Below, in pieces: positions 1 to 9,038 of a stretch of 64,000 nt of DNA (its first letter is position 1; every line of letters begins with the position of its first letter). This DNA is from Pelobacter propionicus DSM 2379. Lineage in GTDB: Bacteria > Desulfobacterota > Desulfuromonadia > Geobacterales > Pseudopelobacteraceae. The stretch spans positions 186,001 through 250,000 of the forward strand of contig NC_008609.1 of NCBI RefSeq assembly GCF_000015045.1. Direction: 5' to 3'. The position numbers and the translations under genes were made by a program. Below the pieces are notes generated by a model that did no database searches, was not told the origin of the DNA, and was given only the letters and a program-made list of their open reading frames with translations.

Positions 1-1
1 T

Positions 2-232
2 CGCATCGGCGCCGAGGAATGGCGACAGACCTTCCTGTATGCTCGGGAGCAGCGCACCGGGATTGACGCCAAGAGGCATGCCGGTGATTTTGCCAGAAAG
101 GTCATTGAGTGGGCCGATGCCTCCCGTCCGACATCATTGCGGCACGATGCTGCTGAGGCGATCATGATCGGACTTTGGGGCCTGTTGCACCTCAGATGGC
201 TGGATGAATTTCCCAAGGAACTGCACCGATGA
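2..232 (+). CDS. RuvC-like Holliday junction resolvase, C-terminal part
   Basis: The frame is open from the window edge and ends in TGA, giving 76 visible residues. The C-terminal pattern, a Lys-rich segment, then a Trp-Ala stretch, then His-Asp-Ala-Ala-Glu-Ala-Ile before a hydrophobic helix, resembles the last catalytic-acid region of RuvC-type resolvases, which cut four-way DNA junctions. The N-terminal half lies outside the window, so the assignment is tentative. It overlaps the next small gene by four bases and then the RecD-like helicase, which suggests one recombination operon. Confidence 0.45.
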   Translation, partial: RIGAEEWRQTFLYAREQRTGIDAKRHAGDFARKVIEWADASRPTSLRHDAAEAIMIGLWGLLHLRWLDEFPKELHR

Positions 233-354
233 CTCCTCTGGACAATGAGACGATCAAGACAGCACAGAGCCTGGCGGATGAAATGGTAGCCGTTGACGGC
301 AATGAAGAGCTCACCATCTTTATTGCCCCGGTAGGCAAGGTCGTGAAAAAATGA
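229..354 (+). CDS. small hypothetical protein, 41 aa
   Basis: This 41-codon ORF starts with ATG overlapping the upstream stop and ends with a TGA that overlaps the ATG of the RecD-like gene. Both junctions are ATGA type, which is good evidence for translational coupling in an operon. The protein begins [10 protein letters not shown] and ends in a basic tail. No domain is recognised. The coupling is the main reason to call it real. Confidence 0.5.
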   Translation: MTPLDNETIKTAQSLADEMVAVDGNEELTIFIAPVGKVVKK

Positions 355-2537
355 ACGGGAAGCCGAACACAACCGACATCCCGGTGGAGCGTCTCTCAGG
401 TTCCGTCGAACGGGTAACCTTCCACAGCGAGGAGTCGGGTTTCTGTGTCCTTCGAGTCAAGGTCAAGGGGAAGCGCGACTTGGTCACAGTCATCGGCAGC
501 GCCGCCGCCATCACTGCCGGCGAATTCGTCGAGTGCGTGGGGAGCTGGCACAATGACAAAACCCACGGTCTACAGTTCAAGACCATCAATCTGAAGACGG
601 TTCCGCCGAGCACCCTGGAAGGGATTGAGAAGTACCTCGGCTCAGGAATGGTCAAGGGGATCGGCCCCCATTTCGCCAAGATTCTGGTGAAGGCCTTCGG
701 CATCGAAGTCTTTACCGTCATTGAGGAGACACCGGAGCGGCTGCTGGCACTCCCCGGCATCGGCAGGAAGCGGACCGACAAAGTCACCGCCGCCTGGGCC
801 GAGCAGAAGGCAATCCGGGAGATCATGGTATTCCTCCAATCGCACGGCGTCGGCACCGGACGGGCAGTGAGGATCTACAAGACCTACGGTGACGAGGCGA
901 TCGTCAAGGTCTCCGAAAACCCCTACCGATTGGCACTCGACATCCACGGCATCGGCTTCAAGACCGCCGACGTCATTGCCGGCAAACTTGGCATCGCCCC
1001 CGACTCGCTGATCCGGGCCCAGGCCGGGGTGCGCCATGTGCTGCAGGAATTGTCCAGCGACGGTCACTGCGCCGCCCCCCACGACAAGCTCATCACGGAG
1101 TCGGTCAAGCTTCTGGAGATTAACGAAGCGATCCTGGAAGAAGCCGTCCGGGAGGAAATCACCCAGGAAAATCTGGTACCGGAAGAGATCGATGGTATCT
1201 CCTGTCTGTTCCTGACTCCACTCCACAGGGCCGAACTGGGAGTGGCGAACAGCATCAGACGGATTCTGGATGGTGCACCGCCGTGGGGTACAATCGATGC
1301 GGAGAAGGCGCTCCCTTGGGTGGAGGAAAAAACGGGCCTGACGCTTTCCCAGTCGCAGAAGGACGCTGTACGACTTGCTCTGGCCAGCAAGGCGCTCGTC
1401 ATCACCGGCGGACCGGGCACCGGCAAGACGACCCTTGTCAACAGCATCCTCAAAATCCTCGCGGTCAAACAGCTCCATATCCTGCTGGCCGCCCCGACCG
1501 GACGTGCAGCCAAGCGATTGACCGAGACCACCGGACAGGAGGCCAAGACCATCCATCGCCTCCTGGAGTTCGATCCGCAGAGCTTCGGCTTCAAACGCGG
1601 GCGAGACAACCCTCTTGAAGCCGACCTCATCGTCATCGACGAGTCATCCATGGTAGATGTGGTCCTGATGAACAAGCTGCTGGCGGCAATCCCCGACAAT
1701 GCAGCTCTGATGATCGTCGGCGACGTGGACCAGCTGCCATCGGTCGGCCCCGGTGCTGTGCTGTCTGACATCATTGAATCCAGAGCGGTTCCCACCGTCC
1801 GGTTGACCGAAATCTTCCGCCAGGCAGCCACCTCCCGGATCATCGTCAACGCTCACCGGATCAACAAAGGGGAGTTGCCGTTGAAAAATGAGAAGGACGA
1901 GCTTTCCGACTTCTACTTCGTCCCGGCGGATACCCCGGAGGAGATTCACGCCAAACTGATGCAGGTGGTTACCGAGCGAATCCCGAAACGCTTCGGCCTC
2001 CATCCGGTCAAGGACGTCCAAGTGCTCACCCCCATGAACCGGGGAGGACTGGGCACCCATTCCCTGAACGCCGAACTGCAGAAGATGTTGAACGCCAACA
2101 GCGAACCACGGGTGACCCGTTTCGGCACTACCTTCTCGCCGGGCGACAAGATCATCCAGACGGTGAACAACTACGACAAGGAAGTCTTCAATGGGGATAT
2201 CGGGCAGATTCTTGAAATCGACACCGAAGAGAGCTCCCTCAAAGCCGATTATGACGGCAGGATTGTGGAGTACGAATTTGGGGAACTTGACGAGGTGTCG
2301 CTTGCCTACGCCACCAGCATCCACAAGAGCCAGGGTTCGGAGTACCCGGCAGTGGTAATCCCGTTGGCGATGCAGCACTATATGCTGCTGGAGCGGAATC
2401 TGGTCTACACCGCTGTCACCCGGGGGAAGAAACTGGTGACGATCATCGGCCAGCCGAAGGCTTTAGGCATGGCGGTGAGAAATACCAACTCCAACCGGAG
2501 ACTGACCAACTTGACGGCGAGGCTTCAACACACATGA
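351..2537 (+). CDS. recD2: RecD2-type ATP-dependent DNA helicase
   Basis: The 728-residue protein has the full RecD2 layout. An N-terminal OB-like segment is followed by tandem helix-hairpin-helix motifs at about residues 80-160. The SF1 helicase core has a P-loop GGPGTGKTT near 353, Walker B VIDESSM near 428, the VGDVDQLPS motif, the EIFRQA arginine motif, and a C-terminal [11 protein letters not shown] plus YTAVTRG. RecD2 enzymes unwind DNA 5' to 3' in repair and recombination without RecBC. Length is typical of the family. It is coupled to the small upstream ORF and overlaps the hydrolase gene by four bases. Confidence 0.9.
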   Translation: MNGKPNTTDIPVERLSGSVERVTFHSEESGFCVLRVKVKGKRDLVTVIGSAAAITAGEFVECVGSWHNDKTHGLQFKTINLKTVPPSTLEGIEKYLGSGMVKGIGPHFAKILVKAFGIEVFTVIEETPERLLALPGIGRKRTDKVTAAWAEQKAIREIMVFLQSHGVGTGRAVRIYKTYGDEAIVKVSENPYRLALDIHGIGFKTADVIAGKLGIAPDSLIRAQAGVRHVLQELSSDGHCAAPHDKLITESVKLLEINEAILEEAVREEITQENLVPEEIDGISCLFLTPLHRAELGVANSIRRILDGAPPWGTIDAEKALPWVEEKTGLTLSQSQKDAVRLALASKALVITGGPGTGKTTLVNSILKILAVKQLHILLAAPTGRAAKRLTETTGQEAKTIHRLLEFDPQSFGFKRGRDNPLEADLIVIDESSMVDVVLMNKLLAAIPDNAALMIVGDVDQLPSVGPGAVLSDIIESRAVPTVRLTEIFRQAATSRIIVNAHRINKGELPLKNEKDELSDFYFVPADTPEEIHAKLMQVVTERIPKRFGLHPVKDVQVLTPMNRGGLGTHSLNAELQKMLNANSEPRVTRFGTTFSPGDKIIQTVNNYDKEVFNGDIGQILEIDTEESSLKADYDGRIVEYEFGELDEVSLAYATSIHKSQGSEYPAVVIPLAMQHYMLLERNLVYTAVTRGKKLVTIIGQPKALGMAVRNTNSNRRLTNLTARLQHT

Positions 2538-3307
2538 AAGACCCGATTCTCGACCATCCGGCTCTGTCGGCCCGATACTTCTATCCCTGGCCGAACCATT
2601 TTGACGAGCCTTTTTTCATCCAAGGGGACGGCTTCCGCCTAGGGTGCCGTTATCGGCATGCCTCCCATGACCTTCCGACCATCATTCACTTCCACGGCAA
2701 TGGCGAAACGGTTGCCGATTACCTCGGTGACTTTGAGGAGCGGATCGTGTCTCTGGGGGCCAATCTGCTCCTGGCCGAATTCCGCGGGTACGGCATGTCA
2801 GACGGGGAACCGGGCTTGGCCACCATGTTGGAGGATGTTCGGCTTATTGTGGAGGCAAGCGGCTCACAGCCTGAGAAGATTATTTTCTTCGGGCGTTCCC
2901 TAGGATCACTCTATGCGGTCCACGCTGCTGCCCTCTACCCACAGGCTGCCGGACTGATCGTCGAAAGCGGACTGGCAGACCCGTTGGAGAGAATCCTTGT
3001 CCGCGTTGAACCTCACCACGTCGGCGCAACCATGGACTCTCTCAGGGAGGCCGTAGCACGGCACCTGAACCAGAAACTAAAAATTTCGTTGTTCAAAGGG
3101 AGGGTACTGATCCTGCACAGCCGGGACGACGATCTTGTGTCCGTCTCCCATGCTGAGAATCTTTACGAATGGGCGAACGATCCGAAGGAGTTGCTGATCT
3201 TTGAGCGGGGGGATCACAACACCATCATGGCAGCCAACGAGAATGCTTATGTCAGGGCGGTGAAGAGGTTTATTGACTCAACTTTCGCAGTTGGCATAAA
3301 AGCGTAA
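2534..3307 (+). CDS. alpha/beta hydrolase with IS-altered C terminus
   Basis: The 257-residue protein shows an oxyanion-hole type HFHGNGE near residue 51, a nucleophile elbow GRSLGS with Ser near 121, an acid in LILHSRDDD near 197 and a C-terminal His in GDHNT near 227. This is the serine-hydrolase triad of a small cytoplasmic esterase or peptidase-like enzyme; the substrate is unknown. The last nine codons lie inside the IS element that begins at 3277. Joining across the 8-bp target duplication restores an ending of Lys-Val-Gln-Pro-stop at 4848-4862, so the ancestral protein was about 252 residues. The catalytic residues are intact, so activity may survive. Confidence 0.8.
   Translation: MKDPILDHPALSARYFYPWPNHFDEPFFIQGDGFRLGCRYRHASHDLPTIIHFHGNGETVADYLGDFEERIVSLGANLLLAEFRGYGMSDGEPGLATMLEDVRLIVEASGSQPEKIIFFGRSLGSLYAVHAAALYPQAAGLIVESGLADPLERILVRVEPHHVGATMDSLREAVARHLNQKLKISLFKGRVLILHSRDDDLVSVSHAENLYEWANDPKELLIFERGDHNTIMAANENAYVRAVKRFIDSTFAVGIKA
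3269..3276. repeat. IS target site duplication, left copy
   Basis: The 8-bp TTTATTGA sits directly before the left inverted repeat and is repeated exactly at 4839-4846 after the right one. It marks the insertion point inside the hydrolase gene. Confidence 0.9.
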
Positions 3308-4838
3308 CCTGCTGTAATTATAAATAGAATAGCGTCGCAATCTGTATTAATATGGCTTTGCTCCCCAGCAAATCCAATAACGCAGAAAGGCGACGCTATG
3401 AACCGGATTTTACCAGAGATCGCAACAGTTGAGAACCAGATAAACCTGTTCTTTCACAATCATAAACTTGGCGAACTTCTTCGACAAAGCAACGTCAGAA
3501 AAGATAAGGGCGTTTCTCTGGACATTCTGTTCCAGTTTTTGCTGACAATGGCCTTTACCGGAAAGAACCTGTTTCGCTTGTTGAACACGCCTGATACTCC
3601 TGACATACCGCCAGGCATCAGTAAAGACGTTGTCTATCGTTTTTTGAACTGCATCTCTTCCAACTGGCGCAAGTTTCTGTTTCTGCTCAGCACCAGAGTC
3701 ATACTCCAGAAACTTTTACCGTTGACGGACGATGCCACCACCAAGGTACTGATTGCCGACGACACCCTGTATCTCCGTGATCGCAGCAAATGCGTGGAGC
3801 TTTTGGCCCGGGTCCATGACCACAACACCAAGAGATATCACCGGGGCTTCAGAATGCTCACCCTGGGGTGGTCGGATGGCAACAGTTTCGTGCCCATGCT
3901 CTTCTCCATGCTGAGCTCCTCGAAGGAAAAGAACCGCCTTGCCGCAATGCGCACTGACCTCGACAAGCGCACCAATGGCTACAAGCGCCGGCAGGAAAGC
4001 GTGAATAAATCTCCGGATGTGCTGGTGGAACTGGTAAAGGTGGCCATGGCCGCCGGCTCCAAGGCGCGCTATCTGCTGTTTGACAGTTGGTTTGCCTTTC
4101 CCGTCACCATCAGGCGTATCCATGCTTTGGGAATGCACACCATCTGCATGCTCAAGGACTCGAAAACCCGCTATACCTTCCAGGGAGATGGCATGCCCCT
4201 GAAGGAATTGTTTAAATGGGTCCGCAAGCGGCCGGGACGGGCCAAGGTCCTGGCTTCTGTCATGGTGACCATTGGCGAGGATGACAAGGGCAATCCTGTT
4301 GCGGCAAAGATCGTGTTCGTACGAGACAGAAGCAAAAAGAGCTGGCTTGCACTTCTTTCAACCGACACCACGTTGGCGGACGAAGAGATCATCAAGCTCT
4401 ACGGGCGGCGCTGGGATATCGAGGTGTTCTTCAAGATGAGCAAGTCGTTTCTGAATCTGGCAAAAGAGTGTCAGGGCCGCTCCTTCGATGCCTTGGTTGC
4501 CCATACGACGGTGGTGTTCTGCCGCTACATCATGCTGGAACTCGCCAGAAGAACGAATGCCGACCCGCGAACCCTCGGAAACCTGTTCCATGCCACCTGC
4601 GATGAACTCAGGCAAACGAGCTTCGTCGAAGCGCTGGCATTACTACTGAAGTTGCTTGAACAGTCACTGAACAAACTTGCTGGATTTACCAAGGAACTGA
4701 TGCTGCAACTGGTTGAGCAGTTTGTTGCACAACTGCCATTGCCTTTTAAGGCAAGGATGTTACTTTCTGCCTTGGCAACCCAGTAAACCGACAGCATCTC
4801 AGGCGGTTACTAACAAATAGCCTGCTGCGAAAGTTGAG
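3277..4838 (+). mobile_element. complete IS4-family insertion sequence, 1562 bp
   Basis: The ends are a perfect 14-bp inverted repeat: CTCAACTTTCGCAG at 3277-3290 and its reverse complement at 4825-4838. Symmetry continues weakly inward. The element carries one transposase gene and is flanked by identical 8-bp duplications. Intact ends, an intact transposase and a perfect target duplication indicate a recent, probably still functional insertion. It interrupts the last codons of the hydrolase gene. Confidence 0.92.
3398..4786 (+). CDS. IS4-family DDE transposase
   Basis: The 462-residue protein has the IS4 YREK signature (Tyr-x2-Arg-x3-Glu-x6-Lys, in YGRRWDIEVFFKMSK near residue 334-348), with the Glu as the third catalytic acid. 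Candidate first and second Asp residues are in LIADDTLYL near 121 and LLFDSWF near 228. It catalyses cut-and-paste transposition of the surrounding element. An AAAGGCG-type ribosome site lies just upstream. It is full length and shows no frameshift. Confidence 0.9.
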   Translation: MNRILPEIATVENQINLFFHNHKLGELLRQSNVRKDKGVSLDILFQFLLTMAFTGKNLFRLLNTPDTPDIPPGISKDVVYRFLNCISSNWRKFLFLLSTRVILQKLLPLTDDATTKVLIADDTLYLRDRSKCVELLARVHDHNTKRYHRGFRMLTLGWSDGNSFVPMLFSMLSSSKEKNRLAAMRTDLDKRTNGYKRRQESVNKSPDVLVELVKVAMAAGSKARYLLFDSWFAFPVTIRRIHALGMHTICMLKDSKTRYTFQGDGMPLKELFKWVRKRPGRAKVLASVMVTIGEDDKGNPVAAKIVFVRDRSKKSWLALLSTDTTLADEEIIKLYGRRWDIEVFFKMSKSFLNLAKECQGRSFDALVAHTTVVFCRYIMLELARRTNADPRTLGNLFHATCDELRQTSFVEALALLLKLLEQSLNKLAGFTKELMLQLVEQFVAQLPLPFKARMLLSALATQ

Positions 4839-4862
4839 TTTATTGATAAGGTACAGCCATGA
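4839..4862 (+). other. right IS target duplication and severed 3' end of the hydrolase gene
   Basis: TTTATTGA at 4839-4846 is the right copy of the target duplication. Read in the hydrolase frame, the sequence continues Phe-Ile-Asp-Lys-Val-Gln-Pro and a TGA at 4860-4862, which is the natural end of the interrupted gene. The remaining bases to 4920 show no feature beyond the convergent gene ends. Confidence 0.85.
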
Positions 4863-4920
4863 ACTTTTTTTGCGCTACTTGTAAAATTCGTCGATAATTT
4901 CGTCAGGCAGCTGATCGAAG

Positions 4921-5637
4921 TCATCTGCAATCGGTTATCTGCCCTTTGGAACTGCCAAGGATTCTGACGGGGACGATACATTCAGCAGAATCGTTTTTCG
5001 GACTGTTTACCAGTGACGAAACAGGATACGCACTCAGTAGTTCTGAAGAGCAAGGCCGGCAAAACTCCTGCAGTACTGCAACATCTGTAAGCTTCGGATT
5101 GAGCCAGGCCGCTTGACACTCATGACTGAGAATCACCGGCATCCTCTCATGGATTGGTGCCATCAGTTCATTGGCGCTGGTTGTCAGGATGGAACAGGAC
5201 TCGATAACCTGTCCATCGCTCCCCTGCCAATGCTCCCATAACCCCGCAATCGACACCGGACTTCCATCAGCCATCCGGAAATACCATGGCTGTTTTCGTT
5301 TCCCATCCTGCCGCTGCCATTCATAAAACCCTCCCGTCGGAATGATGCAGCGCCGACGCTTGAAAGCAGACCTGAATGACGGTTTTTCCGCGGCGGTCTC
5401 CGACCGGGCATTGATCAGGCTATTGCCGATCGCGATATCTTTCGCCCAGGACGGAATGAGTCCCCATCTGACGAAAGCAAGCTCCCGGCCACCATCCGCA
5501 TCAACTTTGACAATTGGTATGGTCTGGGATGGAGTAACGTTATATCTCGGATTTAGTTCGCGCTCGATGTCCCTGATGATCCCGTAAATCTCAGTGATCA
5601 TTTCCGGTGACAGATCAATGACCAGACGACCGCACAT
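4921..5637 (-). CDS. SOS response-associated peptidase (SRAP/HMCES-YedK family)
   Basis: The 238-residue protein has all SRAP hallmarks: Met-Cys2 at the N terminus (the Cys becomes residue 1 and crosslinks abasic sites), Asn76 in NARSET, Glu106 in GGFYEW and His163 in APIHERMPVIL. Family members form a stable thiazolidine link to abasic sites in single-stranded DNA and shield them. It follows the Y-family polymerase by three bases with its ribosome site AGGTAA overlapping the polymerase stop, so it is the last gene of the lexA-led SOS operon. Such a protein suits an element that transfers as ssDNA. Confidence 0.9.
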   Translation of the reverse strand: MCGRLVIDLSPEMITEIYGIIRDIERELNPRYNVTPSQTIPIVKVDADGGRELAFVRWGLIPSWAKDIAIGNSLINARSETAAEKPSFRSAFKRRRCIIPTGGFYEWQRQDGKRKQPWYFRMADGSPVSIAGLWEHWQGSDGQVIESCSILTTSANELMAPIHERMPVILSHECQAAWLNPKLTDVAVLQEFCRPCSSELLSAYPVSSLVNSPKNDSAECIVPVRILGSSKGQITDCR

Positions 5638-5640
5638 GGC

Positions 5641-6873
5641 TTACCTCACTTGCACGTTCCTGATTCCCTCCGGCTTCCAAGCCGGCGAGATTACGTGTGA
5701 ACCCTTCTCATCATTGTTGCCCAAAAGACTTCCGAACGTCACGGTAAAATCGCCGAACTTGTCATTGACCGTATCCATGGCGTTGACCATAAAAGCCTTC
5801 CGGCGCTCGTCTTCGAAAAGGGGCAACTGTTCGCGCTGGTAACAGAGGTTGGTGATCCTTACCCCCAGCAGGCGTACAGGCTGTTCCAGTTCGATGCTAT
5901 CCAGGATCTTCACGACGCCCTGGTAGATCTCATCGCTCTGGTTGACGTGCTGAGACAGGGTGCCCTGCTTGCCGAAGGTACTGAAGTCAGCGTAGCGGAT
6001 GGTCAGGTGGACCGTTTTCCCTGCCACTCCGTAGCGGCGGGCCCGCCTCCCTACCATCTCCGAGAGCTGCAACAGATATCGCAGAATCTCGCTCCGACTG
6101 CTGATATCCTTTTTAAGTGTCATGGAATGCCCAACCGACTTCACCGCATCGGCGTCTTCAGCCGGTATGACCGGTGAGTTGTCGATGCCAAGCCCCATCT
6201 GCTTCAGCCGGCTGCCGACAATGCCGAATTTCCTGGTCAGACGCCCTTCATCACAACGCCCCAACTCACCACACGTATAGATTCCCATCATGTTGAGATG
6301 CCGCTCCATCTTCTTACCGATGCCGCAAAGCTCCTTGATCGGCATGGTCTCCAGCACCCGGCTGACGTTTTCCGGTGCGATAACTGTCAAACCGTCTGGT
6401 TTTTTCATTTCCGAAGCAAGTTTCGCGAGGAGTTTATTCGGGGCAATGCCGATGGAACAGGTAATATCAAATTGGTGCCGGATGCGGGCCTTGAGAAGAT
6501 AGGCGATATTCTCGGCGCTAGTGAACAGCGACATGGAATGGGTGACATCCATGAACGCCTCGTCAATCGAAAAAACCTCGACCAGAGGGGTGTAGTCCAG
6601 CATCATTTTCATGATCTGTGCTGATGTATGGATATATTTCCGGTTATCCGCCGGTACCATGATGACGTCACGGCACAGCCTTCTGGCCTCGTGCAGCATC
6701 ATGCCGGTCTTGATCCCGAATTTCCGGGCCTCGTAGGAGGCGGTGAGGATCACGGTTCTCTGCTGTGAACCGGTGACAACAACCGGCTTCCCCTTGAGGT
6801 CAGGGTTGGCGGACTGCTCGACGGAGGCGAAAAAACTGTTCATGTCGAGATGCATGACAACCCGGCTGCCCAT
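5641..6873 (-). CDS. dinB: Y-family DNA polymerase (Pol IV / DinB type)
   Basis: The 410-residue translesion polymerase has the first catalytic Asp in MHLDMNSFFASVE near residue 10, the Asp-Glu pair in VFSIDEAFMD near 104-105, and the helix-hairpin-helix and little-finger regions to the C terminus. It copies past damaged bases at low fidelity. The ATG at 6873 overlaps the upstream stop by one base (TGATG); a GTG one codon earlier is possible. It sits between a small gene and SRAP in the lexA operon, so it should be damage inducible. Confidence 0.88.
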   Translation of the reverse strand: MGSRVVMHLDMNSFFASVEQSANPDLKGKPVVVTGSQQRTVILTASYEARKFGIKTGMMLHEARRLCRDVIMVPADNRKYIHTSAQIMKMMLDYTPLVEVFSIDEAFMDVTHSMSLFTSAENIAYLLKARIRHQFDITCSIGIAPNKLLAKLASEMKKPDGLTVIAPENVSRVLETMPIKELCGIGKKMERHLNMMGIYTCGELGRCDEGRLTRKFGIVGSRLKQMGLGIDNSPVIPAEDADAVKSVGHSMTLKKDISSRSEILRYLLQLSEMVGRRARRYGVAGKTVHLTIRYADFSTFGKQGTLSQHVNQSDEIYQGVVKILDSIELEQPVRLLGVRITNLCYQREQLPLFEDERRKAFMVNAMDTVNDKFGDFTVTFGSLLGNNDEKGSHVISPAWKPEGIRNVQVR

Positions 6874-7118
6874 CACGTCACCTCGATGCCGTTCAGGAGC
6901 CAGCTCTGGTCCAACGTATTGTAGACCAGGTCATAGAGAGCATCCCCGTCAGTCACGGCGAAATGCAGGAGTGTGGCTGCACCAACTTGCTCCTTCCAGT
7001 GGTACGTTGTCTCCAGGATGGTGTGCTTCCGGTTGTGCCAGTCGAACCAGACCGGCCTGATCTGTCGGCCTGGGGTAAAGATCGTGGCGATCCGTATCTG
7101 TTCCTTGATCCGCTCCAC
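6873..7118 (-). CDS. hypothetical protein in the lexA-dinB operon, 81 aa
   Basis: The gene starts with GTG three bases after the lexA stop, with GGAGTAAG as ribosome site, and its stop overlaps the polymerase start. The acidic 81-residue protein has several aromatic residues and no recognised catalytic motif. Its place between a LexA-type repressor and a polymerase is comparable to accessory factors of mutagenic cassettes, but no homology to ImuA or UmuD is visible. Function unknown. Confidence 0.65.
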   Translation of the reverse strand: MERIKEQIRIATIFTPGRQIRPVWFDWHNRKHTILETTYHWKEQVGAATLLHFAVTDGDALYDLVYNTLDQSWLLNGIEVT

Positions 7119-7121
7119 GTC

Positions 7122-7724
7122 TTACTCCAACTGTCGATAGATGCCAATTACCTTGCCGACGATCGACACGTCTTTATCCGGACCAACAAATATCGGAGCC
7201 ATATTTGGGTTGGCCGGTTGCAGGCGGATACGATTCTGCTCGCGATGGAACCATTTCAGGGTCGCCTCGCCATCCACCATGACGACCACAGTATCACGAT
7301 TATCAGCCACTGGCTGGGGGCGTACCAAAGCCAGGTCCCCATCAAAGATCCCGGCGCCGATCATCGAGTCACCCTTGACCCGCAATAGAAAGCAGCCATC
7401 CCCCTTCACCTGTTCCTGATCCACGGCAAAGAACCCTTGGATGTCCTCGACAGCAGGTTGAAGGTGCCCGGCCCGTACCGTTCCGACAATCGGCAGCGAT
7501 ATCGACCGCACCTCCTGTGAGGTCAATACAATCCTCCGTGAAGTACCCGCTCGCTTTATCCACCCCTTCTTCTCCAGGGCATCAAGATGCCGATTCACTC
7601 CGAAGGTGCTGGTAATCCCCAGATGCGCCGCAATGTCCCGCCAAGTGGGTGGGAAACTATTGGTTTTAATAAAGCTGGTGATGAAATCCAGAACCTTTTG
7701 CTGTCGGTCAGTAAGGGGGATCAC
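7122..7724 (-). CDS. lexA: LexA-type SOS repressor
   Basis: The 200-residue LexA has an N-terminal winged helix (LTDRQQKVLDF to about residue 65), an Ala-Gly autocleavage site in TVRAGHLQ, the catalytic Ser in VKGDSMIGAGI and the Lys in EATLKWF. RecA filaments trigger self-cleavage and derepression. A GTG start at 7724 is chosen because it has GTGGAGG about 8 bases upstream and gives the usual family length. The longer open frame would run through the promoter and operator. The gene heads a four-gene SOS operon and has a palindrome at its own promoter, which implies autoregulation. Confidence 0.9.
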   Translation of the reverse strand: MIPLTDRQQKVLDFITSFIKTNSFPPTWRDIAAHLGITSTFGVNRHLDALEKKGWIKRAGTSRRIVLTSQEVRSISLPIVGTVRAGHLQPAVEDIQGFFAVDQEQVKGDGCFLLRVKGDSMIGAGIFDGDLALVRPQPVADNRDTVVVMVDGEATLKWFHREQNRIRLQPANPNMAPIFVGPDKDVSIVGKVIGIYRQLE

Positions 7725-7738
7725 AGTTGCGCCTCCAC

Positions 7739-7787
7739 ATAGTGTCCATATGAACACTATATACCCTTGCCCACACCTTCTTGTCAA
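7739..7787 (-). promoter_or_regulatory. lexA promoter with palindromic operator
   Basis: On the minus strand, TTGACA (7782-7787) and TATATA (7758-7763) are separated by 18 bases, a near-consensus sigma-70 promoter. Abutting the -10 is a near-perfect palindrome at 7739-7760 with core AGTGTCCATATGAACACT, well placed for a LexA dimer to block transcription. The site is not the classical CTG-N10-CAG box. It lies in the divergent gap before the transfer operon, so it might affect both directions. Confidence 0.75.
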
Positions 7788-7834
7788 GACGCTGCACCTT
7801 CCCCCCTGCAAGATTATCAGTCAGGAGGAATTGA

Positions 7835-8341
7835 ATGCGCCGATTACCGGGAATCTGCCTGTTCATCATCAGTCTTGCCTGTCTGCCGGTGCATGCTGGT
7901 GCCTTCTGCTTCGAGGAAGCCGGAAGCCTCTACGGCATCTCACCCCAACTGCTCTGGAGCATTGCCAAGACGGAAAGCAACTTCAATCCCGGGGCAATTA
8001 ACCGGAACAGCAACGGCACCTACGATTACGGCCTCATGCAAATCAATTCGAGTTGGGCCAAGCGACTTGGCAAGACCTGGAATGATTTGGGCGAGCCATG
8101 CACGAACGTGAAAGTGGGAGCCTGGGTCCTGGCCCAGTGCATCCAGGACTATGGTTACACCTGGCGAGCTGTCGGTTGTTACAACTCGCGTACTCCGTCG
8201 AAAGGTGACCGTTATGCCGGCAAGGTCTATCGGGTTCTTGTGGGGTACGCCAGGCCGCAGGCAATGACGATCGTTGCCGCCAACAGCACACCCAGGATCG
8301 AATCACCATGGGATGAGGTGTTCGGCAATGCTGTCCGCTGA
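7835..8341 (+). CDS. lytic transglycosylase, VirB1/IagB-like
   Basis: The 168-residue protein has a signal peptide (residues 1 to about 22) and an SLT fold: catalytic Glu in [14 protein letters not shown] near 46, YDYGLMQIN near 68-76 and a late GCYNSR motif. It opens peptidoglycan locally so that the secretion channel can be assembled. Its ribosome site is CAGGAGGAA. It is the first gene of transfer block 1 and overlaps the next gene by 14 bases. Confidence 0.88.
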   Translation: MRRLPGICLFIISLACLPVHAGAFCFEEAGSLYGISPQLLWSIAKTESNFNPGAINRNSNGTYDYGLMQINSSWAKRLGKTWNDLGEPCTNVKVGAWVLAQCIQDYGYTWRAVGCYNSRTPSKGDRYAGKVYRVLVGYARPQAMTIVAANSTPRIESPWDEVFGNAVR

Positions 8342-9038
8342 TCTTCTCCACAAATACGGATTGCCGGAGGACGAGATAGTCGATGCTGTTGAATGCGCTG
8401 TGGCAAGGACACTGATGGCAGCTTTTAAAAGGACGGTTACAGTCCGGGCAGAAGGTGAACTGGAAATCATTGCCTATCCCAAACTGGGACACCCGGTCGA
8501 AATGCAGTTGAAGGACATTCCCAAGAAGCTCCGCAGGCATATCATCCACAGTGTCGAAGCGGAACTGCAAACACGCCAGATCCTGCTGGAAGCAAAAAAA
8601 CTGCAGGAACTTCAGGGGAGGGTTTTTTGTGGGTCCGTAGGGCGTATCGGCTCCCGAGGGACATTGCACGTAACCCTGGAAATTGACGACTTACTTAAGC
8701 CGCTGATCCTGTTCGGGGAATGCCCGTTACGCTATCAGCCGCCGCATGAACGTTCCCGCTATCGCATAGGTGAGCAGCGCAGCTTCCTGGTGACAAGCGT
8801 GCGTCCCGTCATGGTGGGCGGCGACATCGCAAAGGTTCGACTTATTCTTAACCGGACATCCCGTGCCTTGCCGGCTTTACTGCTTCAGGACTTGACCGGC
8901 ATTACCGGGATCAAATGCCGACGGCGTATCGCCGGAGGGTTCAGTGAAGTTGTTACCCCGGTTCGGATACCAAAAACATCGATTAATACAGTCGGAAAGG
9001 AGTTGAGGGAACATGTTCAAGTCCTCATCGCCCCATAA
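8328..9038 (+). CDS. NusA-like RNA-binding protein in the transfer operon
   Basis: The ATG at 8328 has GAGGTG upstream and gives 236 residues. The N terminus ([21 protein letters not shown], written here only as a pattern of paired helices) resembles the NusA N-terminal domain. A middle part, with a [16 protein letters not shown] segment, resembles the end of the NusA S1 domain. The following [18 protein letters not shown] and an [10 protein letters not shown]-type segment resemble the first KH module. The AR and second KH modules are absent. NusA binds RNA polymerase and nascent RNA and tunes pausing and termination. A homologue in a conjugation operon could act as an operon-specific antiterminator. 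The family call rests on pattern only. Confidence 0.5.
   Translation: MLSADLLHKYGLPEDEIVDAVECAVARTLMAAFKRTVTVRAEGELEIIAYPKLGHPVEMQLKDIPKKLRRHIIHSVEAELQTRQILLEAKKLQELQGRVFCGSVGRIGSRGTLHVTLEIDDLLKPLILFGECPLRYQPPHERSRYRIGEQRSFLVTSVRPVMVGGDIAKVRLILNRTSRALPALLLQDLTGITGIKCRRRIAGGFSEVVTPVRIPKTSINTVGKELREHVQVLIAP

Noticed and set aside
4866-4918. Minus-strand peptide frame ending Asp-Glu-Phe-Tyr-Lys just after the SRAP gene
   Set aside because: It looks protein-like, but a TAA precedes it and there is no start codon, so it is at most a relic.
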